A stretch of DNA of 6,582 bases. It comes from Clostridia bacterium. GTDB lineage: Bacteria; Bacillota; Clostridia; Oscillospirales; Acutalibacteraceae. The position numbers were made by a program, and so were the translations under genes. Shown piece after piece: positions 1 through 5,837 of the stretch. The stretch is taken from positions 1-6,582 of the forward strand of contig JAILDS010000246.1 in NCBI GenBank assembly GCA_024689165.1, given 5' to 3'. A model generated the notes under the pieces. The model saw only the letters and a program-made list of their open reading frames with translations, had not been told where the DNA came from and ran no database searches. Position 1 is the first letter of the stretch. Every line of letters begins with the position of its first letter.

Positions 1-7
1 CTGTTTT

Positions 8-16
8 CTCCTTCCT
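8..16 (-). promoter_or_regulatory. Ribosome binding site of a minus-strand gene just outside the window
   Basis: Read on the minus strand this is AGGAAGGAG, a strong purine-rich Shine-Dalgarno match. Only seven bases (AAAACAG) remain before the window edge, which is the normal distance to a start codon. I infer that another minus-strand gene starts at or just beyond position 1, about 50 bases after the stop of the MBL-fold gene and probably in the same operon. Confidence 0.55.
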
Positions 17-58
17 GTTTTTCCTCGGAAAGCGCGTTTTTTCCGCAGCGCGGGCGCG

Positions 59-1126
59 TCACGCTGCGGTGTTTCTGTAATAAGAAACTCCTTCGGGCGA
101 GACGGCGACGGCGACCCCGTTCATGCTCTGGGCGGAAAGCACGGGCGTTCCCATCACGACGGTGAAGTTCCAGTTGACGTTTGGGTACATCTTCCCGGCG
201 TAATTGGTCAGAACGGCGACCTTCGGCGACAGCTTCCTCAGAAAGCTCAGGCGTGACGGTCCGTAATAGCCGTGGTGCGCGATCTTGAGCAGGTCCACCT
301 GCCCGATCTCGTCGCCGTAAAGATCCTCGAGCTCAGGTGTGAAATCGCCGGCAAGGAACATGGTATAGCCGAAGATATCCAGCCTGACGCCGACGGTATC
401 GTGGTTGAGACCCTTGCCGACAAGCTCCGTGGGGGTGACCGTGTTGAAAAAAGTGACGAGGAAATCGCCGAAGGCGAAGCTCTGATCCGGCAGGTCATGG
501 ACGACCTGAGCGCCCTCGTCGGCGAGAGCGTCCATTATCGCGGCGTAGGTCTCGTCGGTTTTCCAGATCGCGGTCTCATAGGATTTCGTTTTTTCGGGGA
601 ACGGTTTGAAATAAGCTTTAAGGACCGTTATGTCCGCATCGCGCACGATCGCCTCGAAATTGCCGATATGGTCGTAGTGCGCGTGGGTACCGAGTATGAA
701 GTCCAAGGTCACCTTTCCGTTTTCATCGGCGCAGTAACGCTTTATGTATTCGAGCACGACCTTTTCGTTGCCGGGGTGGATGCCCGGTTTGCGGGGGTTC
801 TCGTCGCCCTCGCCCGAGTCGATGAGCGCGAAATGGCCGTTTGATTCAATAAGCATGCAGTCCGAGCTGCGCATCGGCAGGAAATGGACGACGTCGGCCC
901 CGCCGACGCCGGTCTGCGCCGCGTCGGTTATGTCAAGGGCGCGCCTCAGGGCGATCTCGCGCTTGTCCATAAATATCGTCAACACAAAAACGGAGACCAT
1001 GACAAACATGGTCACCCACGTCGCGATCTTTTTGGCCGCCCGCGAACGGTCCGTTTCGTTTTTTTTGTCAGACGTAGTCGATCCCTCCGGGCGGGCTGCG
1101 TCCGCCCGCCTGAGGCATTGTAGCAT
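59..1126 (-). CDS. Membrane-anchored ComEC/Rec2-like MBL-fold hydrolase
   Basis: The 355-residue product has a basic N-terminus (about residues 20-34), one hydrophobic segment (about 36-53) with no lipobox, and then a metallo-beta-lactamase-fold domain expected outside the membrane. The metal-binding motif THAHYDH is at 147-153, a further metal ligand Asp in AGD at 259-261, and the ComEC-type AHHG at 283-286. This pattern matches the C-terminal hydrolase domain of ComEC/Rec2 DNA-uptake proteins and their stand-alone relatives. The ComEC channel domain is absent, so a competence role cannot be assumed; family members include nucleases and phosphodiesterases, and the substrate is unknown. The gene is divergent from rpmH. 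The start is uncertain: ATG 1126 is the only canonical in-frame start upstream of the membrane segment but has no ribosome binding site, and the first 18 residues have poor composition and span a GC hairpin. The fold is certain, the exact N-terminus is not. Confidence 0.85.
   Translation of the reverse strand: MLQCLRRADAARPEGSTTSDKKNETDRSRAAKKIATWVTMFVMVSVFVLTIFMDKREIALRRALDITDAAQTGVGGADVVHFLPMRSSDCMLIESNGHFALIDSGEGDENPRKPGIHPGNEKVVLEYIKRYCADENGKVTLDFILGTHAHYDHIGNFEAIVRDADITVLKAYFKPFPEKTKSYETAIWKTDETYAAIMDALADEGAQVVHDLPDQSFAFGDFLVTFFNTVTPTELVGKGLNHDTVGVRLDIFGYTMFLAGDFTPELEDLYGDEIGQVDLLKIAHHGYYGPSRLSFLRKLSPKVAVLTNYAGKMYPNVNWNFTVVMGTPVLSAQSMNGVAVAVSPEGVSYYRNTAA
1088..1108. repeat. GC-rich perfect hairpin at the 5' end of the MBL gene
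   Basis: CGGGCGG at 1088-1094 and CCGCCCG at 1102-1108 form a perfect 7-bp stem with a 7-base loop. On the minus strand it falls in the first codons of the annotated reading frame and directly before a GGAGGG run (1083-1088). It could be a leader structure if the true start lies further in, or simply GC-rich coding sequence. Confidence 0.45.
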
Positions 1127-1146
1127 ACCCGTGGACGGAAATACAA
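1117..1146 (-). promoter_or_regulatory. Candidate promoter for the MBL-fold gene
   Basis: On the minus strand TATGCTACAAT is an extended -10 (TG, one base, then TACAAT at 1122-1117). A weak -35-like TTGTAT (1146-1141) lies 18 bases upstream. Transcription would begin near 1110, downstream of the ATG at 1126, so this promoter and that start codon cannot both be right. An alternative is TTGTCA (1169-1164) with TTGTAT as -10, which is a poor match. Confidence 0.35.
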
Positions 1147-1162
1147 CATTTTTTTAAAACGC

Positions 1163-1191
1163 TTGACAAAACACGGCAGCTTGTGTTAAAT
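1163..1191 (+). promoter_or_regulatory. Sigma-A type promoter of the rpmH operon
   Basis: A perfect -35 TTGACA (1163-1168) is followed after 17 bases by TTAAAT (1186-1191), a good -10 match. The run of T and A at about 1149-1159 just upstream could act as an UP element. Transcription would start near 1198, about 30 bases before rpmH. No other convincing promoter is seen on the plus strand until the tRNA, so this one probably drives rpmH through jag and perhaps cca. Confidence 0.85.
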
Positions 1192-1226
1192 TTTTCAGGT
1201 ATGCTGTTTTTTAGGAGGATGTACCC

Positions 1227-1361
1227 ATGAAGAGAACATATCAGCCCAAGAAGCGCCACCGCAAGATGGAGCACGGCTTCCGCAAGAGGATGTCCACGGC
1301 CAACGGCCGCAAGGTCCTTGCCCGCCGCAGAGCCAAGGGCAGGGCAATGCTCACCTACTGA
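1227..1361 (+). CDS. rpmH: 50S ribosomal protein L34
   Basis: The 44-residue product begins MKRTYQPKKRHRKMEHGFRK and ends RRRAKGRAMLTY. This is the canonical highly basic L34 sequence, at the family's usual length of about 44. L34 is a structural protein of the large ribosomal subunit that binds 23S rRNA. AGGAGG at 1213-1218 sits 8 bases before the ATG. It is the first gene of the cluster, directly after the strong promoter, and rnpA follows after 10 bases. In many bacteria dnaA lies upstream of rpmH; here the upstream neighbour is a divergent MBL-fold gene. Confidence 0.98.
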   Translation: MKRTYQPKKRHRKMEHGFRKRMSTANGRKVLARRRAKGRAMLTY

Positions 1362-1365
1362 GGAG
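1361..1365 (+). promoter_or_regulatory. Ribosome binding site that sets the rnpA start at TTG
   Basis: AGGAG overlaps the last base of the rpmH stop codon and lies 6 bases before TTG 1372. This favours TTG 1372 over the in-frame TTG at 1318 inside rpmH, which has no comparable site. The closeness to the rpmH stop suggests translational coupling. Confidence 0.75.
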
Positions 1366-1371
1366 CTCTTC

Positions 1372-1716
1372 TTGAGCCGCTGCGGCAGGTTCGTCAGCAT
1401 TAAAACCAACGGCGAGTTCCGCAGGGCCTACGCCCGCGGCAAGAGCCGGACCGATCCCGCGCTGGTAACTTACTGTGTCAAAAACCGCGCGGGGTACTGC
1501 GGTTTTGGGATAACCGCTTCGAAGAAGATCGGCAACGCGGTGTGCCGTAACCGCTGCCGCAGGGTAATACGAGAGGCGTTCCGCTCGCTTGAAGCAAATG
1601 TCAGGCCGGGCGTTACGCTTGTTTTTGTCGCGAGATCGAGGACTGCCCTGAAGAAAAGCACCGAGATCGCCGGCATCATGTCTCGCCAGCTGGAAGAGCT
1701 GGGGGCGATGATGTGA
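1372..1716 (+). CDS. rnpA: Ribonuclease P protein component
   Basis: The 114-residue basic protein is the protein subunit of RNase P. It binds the catalytic RNA (rnpB, not in this window) and helps it cut 5' leaders from pre-tRNAs in the cytoplasm. The start TTG 1372 is chosen for its ribosome binding site and for an N-terminus, SRCGRFVSIKTNGEFRRAYA, that aligns in style with family starts ending in a phenylalanine and Arg-rich helix. The diagnostic RNR region is clear: FGITASKKIGNAVCRNRCRR followed by VIREAFR (about residues 45-71). The length is normal for the family. The stop overlaps the yidD start by three bases (GTGA). The reading frame stays open backwards through nearly all of rpmH, but no better start is found there. 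Confidence 0.96.
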   Translation: MSRCGRFVSIKTNGEFRRAYARGKSRTDPALVTYCVKNRAGYCGFGITASKKIGNAVCRNRCRRVIREAFRSLEANVRPGVTLVFVARSRTALKKSTEIAGIMSRQLEELGAMM

Positions 1717-2036
1717 GCGCCCCGGCGCAGCACCCAAAGGACCCGAAGGACGAGCTCATCGGCAGCGTCCCGAAGACCGGGGCCCGCAGGTCGGAGCTGT
1801 CCCTGCCGGCGCGCGCGATGACGGCCGCGATACGCTTTTACCGCCGGCATATATCGCGCCTGCTGGGGCCCATGTGCCGGTATTACCCCACCTGCTCGCA
1901 GTACGCGATCACCGCTGTCGAGCGCTACGGCGCGTTCCGGGGCGGGGTAATGGCCGTGTTCCGCCTGCTCAGGTGCAACCCGCTGTTCAAGGGAGGGTAC
2001 GACCCGGTGCCCGAGAAGAGCCACAGGCTCAAATAG
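1713..2036 (+). CDS. yidD: Membrane protein insertion efficiency factor YidD
   Basis: This is a 107-residue member of the YidD family, small proteins thought to assist YidC-dependent insertion at the inner face of the membrane. The core begins near Met36 and shows the amphipathic segment IRFYRRHIS, the signature CRYYPTCSQY (55-64, Cys55 and Cys61), and RCNP..GGYDPVP (87-100, Cys88). Typical family members start about where Met36 lies, so about 35 extra N-terminal residues rich in Pro, Lys and Asp are present. GTG 1713 is preferred because it overlaps the rnpA stop, has a G-rich stretch (1701-1705) at suitable distance, and Met36 (ATG 1818) has no nearby ribosome binding site. yidC follows after 10 bases. 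Confidence 0.93.
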   Translation: MSAPAQHPKDPKDELIGSVPKTGARRSELSLPARAMTAAIRFYRRHISRLLGPMCRYYPTCSQYAITAVERYGAFRGGVMAVFRLLRCNPLFKGGYDPVPEKSHRLK

Positions 2037-2046
2037 AGAGGTCTCC

Positions 2047-3012
2047 ATGAATTTCAACAGAGTTTTAGCCATACCCTTCGGTTACGTACTCAGCGCGTTT
2101 TTCGCGCTGAGCGGCAACTATATACTTTCGCTCTTTCTGCTCACGCTGCTCGTCAGGCTGATCCTTCTGCCGACGGCCATCCACCAGCAGAAGGGGCAGG
2201 CGAAGCAGCTGCGGCTGCAGCCGAAGGTCAACAAGATCCGCGAAAAGTACGCCAACGAGGGCCGCGAGGGCCAGATGAAGATCTCGCAGGAGACGCAGGA
2301 TCTTTACAAAAAAGAAGGATATAACGCCACGACGGCGGGCTGTCTGCCGCTGCTGCTCCAGCTGCCGGTCATGATGGGGCTTTACGGGCTCATCTATACG
2401 CCGCTGTCGAACGTGCTCCACCTTGAAAGCACGCTGGTGACGGGCCTTACGGAGGCCGTGAAGACGATCGTCGAATCCGCGTCCGAGAATACGAGCCGGC
2501 TCGCCACTCAGCTTGAAATACTCGTCGTCAGGTATATTGACCAGATCCCGCAGGGCACGGTATCCGGGCTGACCGAAGATATCGTCGCGAAGATACATGA
2601 CTTCGGCCAGAGCTTCAGGTTCTTCGGGCTCGACCTTACTCTCACGACGAGCGAAAACAAGACCGACTGGAAGATGTGGATCATCCCCGCCCTTGCGGTG
2701 CTGTCCTCGGTGGCCGTACAGCTGTATACCACCCTCAAGCAGCGCAAGACCCAGCCCGAGGCTATGAAAGGGCCCGCGATGGGCTGCATGATGGTCTACG
2801 GTCCCGCGATCTCCGGCTATTTTTCTTACATACTCCCGCTCGGCGTCGGGCTTTACTGGATCATGTCCAATGTCATCTCTCTCATCCAGACCGTCGCCAT
2901 GTCGCTCATCTACACTCCGTCAAAGGTCATAGCCATGCAGATGGTGGACGAAACGGTGCAGAGGCGCGCGAGGGAGAAAAGCGTCAAACAGATAAAAGAA
3001 CTTACATCGTGA
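2047..3012 (+). CDS. yidC: Membrane protein insertase YidC/Oxa1 family
   Basis: The 321-residue membrane protein inserts and folds membrane proteins, alone or with SecYEG. Hydrophobic segments are visible at about 24-43, 98-118, 209-229, 245-265 and 266-290. The conserved groove arginine is Arg37 in LLVRLILLP. A charged, coiled cytoplasmic hairpin (about 47-92, QQKGQAKQ to DLYKKEGYN) and the motif CLPLLLQLPVMMGLY (99-113) follow. The C-terminal tail (about 304-321) is basic and may contact the ribosome. There is no lipobox or cleavable signal, and no large periplasmic domain of the proteobacterial kind. The region between the second and third segments (about 120-205) is longer than in short Gram-positive homologues such as SpoIIIJ. 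AGAGAGG just before the ATG overlaps the yidD stop, suggesting coupling. Confidence 0.97.
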   Translation: MNFNRVLAIPFGYVLSAFFALSGNYILSLFLLTLLVRLILLPTAIHQQKGQAKQLRLQPKVNKIREKYANEGREGQMKISQETQDLYKKEGYNATTAGCLPLLLQLPVMMGLYGLIYTPLSNVLHLESTLVTGLTEAVKTIVESASENTSRLATQLEILVVRYIDQIPQGTVSGLTEDIVAKIHDFGQSFRFFGLDLTLTTSENKTDWKMWIIPALAVLSSVAVQLYTTLKQRKTQPEAMKGPAMGCMMVYGPAISGYFSYILPLGVGLYWIMSNVISLIQTVAMSLIYTPSKVIAMQMVDETVQRRAREKSVKQIKELTS

Positions 3013-3105
3013 TCAACAGGCGCGGGCTCCCGTCGCCGGGCCCGGGATCTTCCCGGCCGCCGACGGACGGCGTCCTGCGCCTTTGTACATAGAAAGGAGC
3101 TGCGC
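3013..3105 (+). other. yidC-jag gap with competing GC hairpins
   Basis: This is the longest gap within the rpmH-jag run. CCGGGA (3042-3047) pairs with TCCCGG (3051-3056) around a 3-base loop, and GCCGGG (3035-3040) can pair with the same downstream arm. CGCCG (3058-3062) pairs with CGGCG (3068-3072). No T-run follows, so this is not an intrinsic terminator. The jag ribosome binding site AAAGGAG (3093-3099) lies after the hairpins and appears free. An mRNA processing or stability element is possible but unproven. Confidence 0.35.
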
Positions 3106-4221
3106 ATGAAAAGAACAGCAACAGGTATCGGCAGCACGATCGAAGAGGCGTACAACGACGCCAAGAAAAAACTGGACGCTCCGGCGGACGCGATAATCGT
3201 CCAGGACAGCGTCAAAGCTCCTCAGAAGAAGGTCTTCGGCATTTTCGGCGGCGCCAAGGCCGAGGTCGTCCTCAGCTTTGAGATCCCGGACGCCCCCGCC
3301 GAAAAGGAAAAGACCCCCGCGGCAAAAACGCCTGAGCTGAATAACGCCGGGCCCGCCGTAAAGCCCGAGAACAAAAAAACCGCAGAAAAGACCGCTCCCG
3401 CAGCAAAAGAGAGCAAGCCCAAGGCCGAAAAGAAGGCAGAGCCTCAGCAGAAGAAGGCTCCCGCGGAGACCAAAGAGGAAAAACGCGCGACCGCCCAGGC
3501 CGCCGCTCCCGCCGCGGTGGAAGACCTTCCGCTCATCCCCGTCGACAAAGACCCCGTTTACGCCTACATCAAAAACATCCTTGACGGCATGGGCCTTACC
3601 GAGTGCACTGTCACGCCCCATTCTCAGGGCGACGAGTACATCTTCGACATCGCGGGCATCGACGACTACGGCATCATAATCGGCAGGCACGGCGATACGC
3701 TCGACGCCATACAGTACCTCGCCCGCCTTGTGGACGCAAGGTCCGGCGTCGGCGTGAACAGGCGCGTGACAGTGAACGTCGCCGCCTACCGCGAGCGCCG
3801 CAGGGAGGCGCTTGTCGCCCAGGCCAAGCGCAACGCCGCGACGGTGCGCAAGTACGGCAGGAACGTCGTTCTCGACCCCATGAACGCTTATGAGCGCAGG
3901 ATAATCCACACCACCGTACAGGAAATAGAGGGCGTCAGCTCCCACTCCGTCGGCTCAGACGCCGACAGGCGCGTCGTCATCACCCTTGAAGAGGGTTACA
4001 CAGCCACCAATGCCGGCGGCGGTTACGGCGGCGGTTACGGCGGCAGGAACGGCGGACGCGGCAGAAGAGACTACGGCGGCGACCGCCGCGGCGGCAGGAA
4101 CGGCGGGCGAGGCGGCAGAAGCGCTTATGTGCCCGACAAGGACGCCGAAGCGGTGACGAGAGCGCCCATACAGGACGCCGACGTCCCGAGATACGGAAAA
4201 ATAGAGATACCCGAGGATTGA
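3106..4221 (+). CDS. jag: RNA-binding protein KhpB (Jag/EloR), KH and R3H domains with RGG-like tail
   Basis: The 371-residue cytoplasmic RNA-binding protein starts at ATG 3106, six bases after AAAGGAG. A Jag-N domain spans about 1-58, with the family-typical KKVFGIFGG at 41-49. A Lys/Ala/Pro/Glu-rich, probably disordered linker covers about 62-140. The KH domain (about 148-225) has the RNA-binding loop GRHG at 193-196. The R3H domain (about 235-295) shows RRIIH, giving Arg264 and His268. In Firmicutes KhpB/EloR works with KhpA and influences cell elongation and division, and the gene commonly lies beside yidC. The unusual part is residues 304-339, a Gly/Arg/Tyr-rich stretch with RGG-like units, followed by an acidic C-terminus ending in PED. 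The family assignment is secure; the role of the tail is unknown. Confidence 0.96.
   Translation: MKRTATGIGSTIEEAYNDAKKKLDAPADAIIVQDSVKAPQKKVFGIFGGAKAEVVLSFEIPDAPAEKEKTPAAKTPELNNAGPAVKPENKKTAEKTAPAAKESKPKAEKKAEPQQKKAPAETKEEKRATAQAAAPAAVEDLPLIPVDKDPVYAYIKNILDGMGLTECTVTPHSQGDEYIFDIAGIDDYGIIIGRHGDTLDAIQYLARLVDARSGVGVNRRVTVNVAAYRERRREALVAQAKRNAATVRKYGRNVVLDPMNAYERRIIHTTVQEIEGVSSHSVGSDADRRVVITLEEGYTATNAGGGYGGGYGGRNGGRGRRDYGGDRRGGRNGGRGGRSAYVPDKDAEAVTRAPIQDADVPRYGKIEIPED
4015..4122 (+). repeat. Gly/Arg-rich low-complexity coding repeat in jag
   Basis: Codons for residues 304-339 are built from imperfect repeats such as GGCGGCGGTTAC and GGCGGCAGGAACGGCGG. They encode GGGYGGGYGG and then RNGGRGRR and RNGGRGGR units. 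The frame is intact. The DNA repetition suggests expansion by slippage, so copy number may vary between strains. Confidence 0.8.
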
Positions 4222-4232
4222 CAGCCGGCGAT

Positions 4233-4316
4233 AAGACGCCTCTGCAGACCCGACGTCGGGCTTCGTGAGCTTCTTTCGCAAACTGCGGGGCCCGGCTTCC
4301 GGCGAGCGGGCGTCTT
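4233..4316 (+). promoter_or_regulatory. Long-range helix next to the cca ribosome binding site
   Basis: AAGACGCC (4233-4240) and GGCGTCTT (4309-4316) are perfect 8-bp complements enclosing 68 bases. Inside lie the palindrome CCCGACGTCGGG (4249-4260), a short CCGG-CTT-CCGG hairpin (4292-4302), and GCAG/CTGC (4243-4246 with 4283-4286). The 3' arm ends immediately before GAGG (4317-4320), the likely ribosome binding site of cca. CCTC at 4239-4242 could instead pair with GAGG. This resembles a folded leader, but no known riboswitch is recognised. Confidence 0.4.
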
Positions 4317-4325
4317 GAGGACCGT

Positions 4326-5678
4326 ATGATCTCCATTCCTCCTAACGTGCATTATATCATGAAGCTGCTCGAAGAGAGCGGCTTTGAGTCTTTTGTCGTC
4401 GGCGGATGCGTCAGGGATTCGCTGATGGGCAGGACGCCTTCAGACTGGGACGTCTGCACGGACTGCGTCCCGGAAAGGATGAAACAGGTCTTTTCCGGAC
4501 TGAAAACGGTCGATATAGGCGAAAAACACGGGACCGTCGCCGTGGTCTTAGGCTCGGAAAAGATCGAGGTCACGACTTACCGCGTCGACGGAGTTTACCT
4601 TGACCACCGCCATCCGCTGAGAGCGTCCTTCACGTCAAGACTCGGGGACGATCTTTCCAGGCGGGATTTCACCATAAACGCCATGGCATATTCCCCTCGT
4701 TCGGGTCTTGTTGACCTGTTCGGCGGCGCGGAGGATATACGCCGCGGCCTCATCCGCGCCGTGGGCGAACCTGCCAAGCGCTTCGACGAAGACGCTTTGA
4801 GGATACTTCGCGCGGTGCGGTTTTCCGCGGCGCTCGGCTTCGGGATCGAAAAAAACACCGCTTCCGCCGCAAGGCAGAAAAGGGAGCTTCTGGACTTCGT
4901 CTCGGCTGAACGGCGCTGCGCGGAGCTGAGGAAGACCGTCGCCGCTCCCTTCGCCGCCCGGGCCCTGTCCGAAAACGAGGATATCTTTTTTGCGCTCGTT
5001 CCCGAAATGTCACCCTGCCGCGGCTTCGACCAGCGCAGCCGCTACCACGTTTACGACGTGTGGGAGCATATCCTGAGGACACTTGACGCCGCAGAGGGCG
5101 GTGACGAGGTCCTTCGCCTCGCGGCGCTTTTCCACGACATAGCCAAGCCGGAGCGCGCCAGGACAGGCGGCGACGGCTGCCTGCACTTTCCGGGGCACCC
5201 GAAGCGCGGGGCAGAGATCACGCGGGACGTTTTTACCCGTTTGAAATTCGACCGGAAAACGACAGACGCCGTCTGCGCGCTCATCGAAGACCACGACTGC
5301 TACCTGAAGCCGGACGAAAAACAGCTTGCGGGGCTGCTCCGCAGGCACGGACCGGAGCAGATGGAACGGCTTTTCGCCCTCCAGAAAGCGGATATGCTCG
5401 CGCACGCCCCGTTCGTGATCGAAAGCTTCTCCGTTGAGCTCGACGCGGCGCACGCCCTGTTCGAAACCATGCTTGAGCGCAGCGCACCGGTCACTGTCTC
5501 TGCGCTGAAGATAAACGGCGGCGACGTCATGCGCGCGCTCGGGATCCCTCCCGGGCCCGCGGTCGGCGGCGTCCTCGAGGAGCTTCTCGACCTTGTTACC
5601 TCTCACAGGCTCGAGAACACGCGCGAAGCCCTTCTGGCTGAGCTTGAAAAGCGTTCTTCGGCAGGACAGCCCCAATAA
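4326..5678 (+). CDS. cca: CCA tRNA nucleotidyltransferase (class II)
   Basis: The 450-residue enzyme adds or repairs the 3' CCA end of tRNAs from CTP and ATP without a nucleic acid template. The N-terminal nucleotidyltransferase domain has GG at 26-27 and the metal-binding DWD (Asp40, Asp42). RRDFTINAMAY (112-122) is the flexible-loop region, and EDALR (155-159) is the class II EDxxR motif that recognises the incoming base, followed by RAVRF (162-166). A C-terminal HD-type domain follows (His241, His248, His270-Asp271, and a conserved-looking GHPKRGAEI), as in many Firmicute enzymes; it could carry phosphohydrolase activity. The start ATG 4326 has GAGG five bases upstream. A CC-only or A-only enzyme cannot be excluded from sequence alone, but nothing points to one. 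The gene probably reads on from jag. Confidence 0.95.
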   Translation: MISIPPNVHYIMKLLEESGFESFVVGGCVRDSLMGRTPSDWDVCTDCVPERMKQVFSGLKTVDIGEKHGTVAVVLGSEKIEVTTYRVDGVYLDHRHPLRASFTSRLGDDLSRRDFTINAMAYSPRSGLVDLFGGAEDIRRGLIRAVGEPAKRFDEDALRILRAVRFSAALGFGIEKNTASAARQKRELLDFVSAERRCAELRKTVAAPFAARALSENEDIFFALVPEMSPCRGFDQRSRYHVYDVWEHILRTLDAAEGGDEVLRLAALFHDIAKPERARTGGDGCLHFPGHPKRGAEITRDVFTRLKFDRKTTDAVCALIEDHDCYLKPDEKQLAGLLRRHGPEQMERLFALQKADMLAHAPFVIESFSVELDAAHALFETMLERSAPVTVSALKINGGDVMRALGIPPGPAVGGVLEELLDLVTSHRLENTREALLAELEKRSSAGQPQ

Positions 5679-5691
5679 AATAATAAAAAGC

Positions 5692-5721
5692 TTGACTTTT
5701 CTTTTTGAACGGATATATAAT
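5692..5721 (+). promoter_or_regulatory. Promoter of the tRNA-Pro gene
   Basis: TTGACT (5692-5697) and a perfect TATAAT (5716-5721) are separated by 18 bases in AT-rich DNA just after the cca stop. The expected transcript start is near 5728, giving a leader of only a few bases before the tRNA at 5732. Confidence 0.85.
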
Positions 5722-5731
5722 CATTTTTGTC

Positions 5732-5808
5732 CGGGGTGTGGCGAAGTTTGGTATCGCGCTTGGTTCGGGACCAAGAGGCCATGGGTTCAAGTCCCGTCAC
5801 TCCGACCA
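5732..5808 (+). tRNA. tRNA-Pro, anticodon CGG, CCA encoded
   Basis: The 77-base cloverleaf is complete. The acceptor CGGGGTG (5732-5738) pairs with CACTCCG (5798-5804) with one G-T. The D stem is GCGA/TCGC. The anticodon stem CTTGG/CCAAG (5759-5763 and 5771-5775) holds the loop TTCGGGA with anticodon CGG at 5766-5768, which reads proline codon CCG. The variable loop has five bases. The T stem ATGGG/CCCGT holds the loop TTCAAGT. Discriminator A5805 is followed by genome-encoded CCA (5806-5808), so the neighbouring CCA enzyme would act on this tRNA mainly in repair. It has its own promoter and terminator, so it is an independent unit. Confidence 0.97.
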
Positions 5809-5810
5809 TG

Positions 5811-5836
5811 AAAAAACCGCCGAAAGGCGGTTTTTT
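5811..5836. terminator. Bidirectional intrinsic terminator after tRNA-Pro
   Basis: CCGCC (5817-5821), loop GAAA (5822-5825) and GGCGG (5826-5830) form a hairpin flanked by six A on the left and six T on the right, so the whole palindrome is perfect over 11 bp. Read rightwards it ends the tRNA (and any cca read-through). Read leftwards it would equally stop transcripts coming out of the hairpin array. Confidence 0.92.
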
Positions 5837-5837
5837 C

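Noticed and set aside
272..844. Plus-strand frames inside the MBL-fold gene (190 and 137 codons)
   Set aside because: They lack ribosome binding sites and recognisable motifs, while the minus strand shows the intact HxHxDH and AHHG motifs.
1219..1230. Three-codon upstream reading frame (ATG TAC CCA TGA) overlapping the rpmH start
   Set aside because: The ATG directly abuts the AGGAGG with no spacing, so initiation there is unlikely. It arises from the ribosome binding site of rpmH itself.
1470..2072. Minus-strand 200-codon frame opposite rnpA and yidD
   Set aside because: It is a shadow of two recognised plus-strand genes, with no promoter, ribosome binding site or domain.
3013..3945. Long minus-strand frame opposite jag (310 codons)
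   Set aside because: It is a shadow of GC-rich codons in jag; the plus frame encodes clear Jag-N, KH and R3H domains and the minus product is low-complexity.
4222..4325. Known riboswitch or T-box leader before cca
   Set aside because: No T-box sequence, terminator/antiterminator pair or recognised aptamer core is present; only generic complementary arms are seen.
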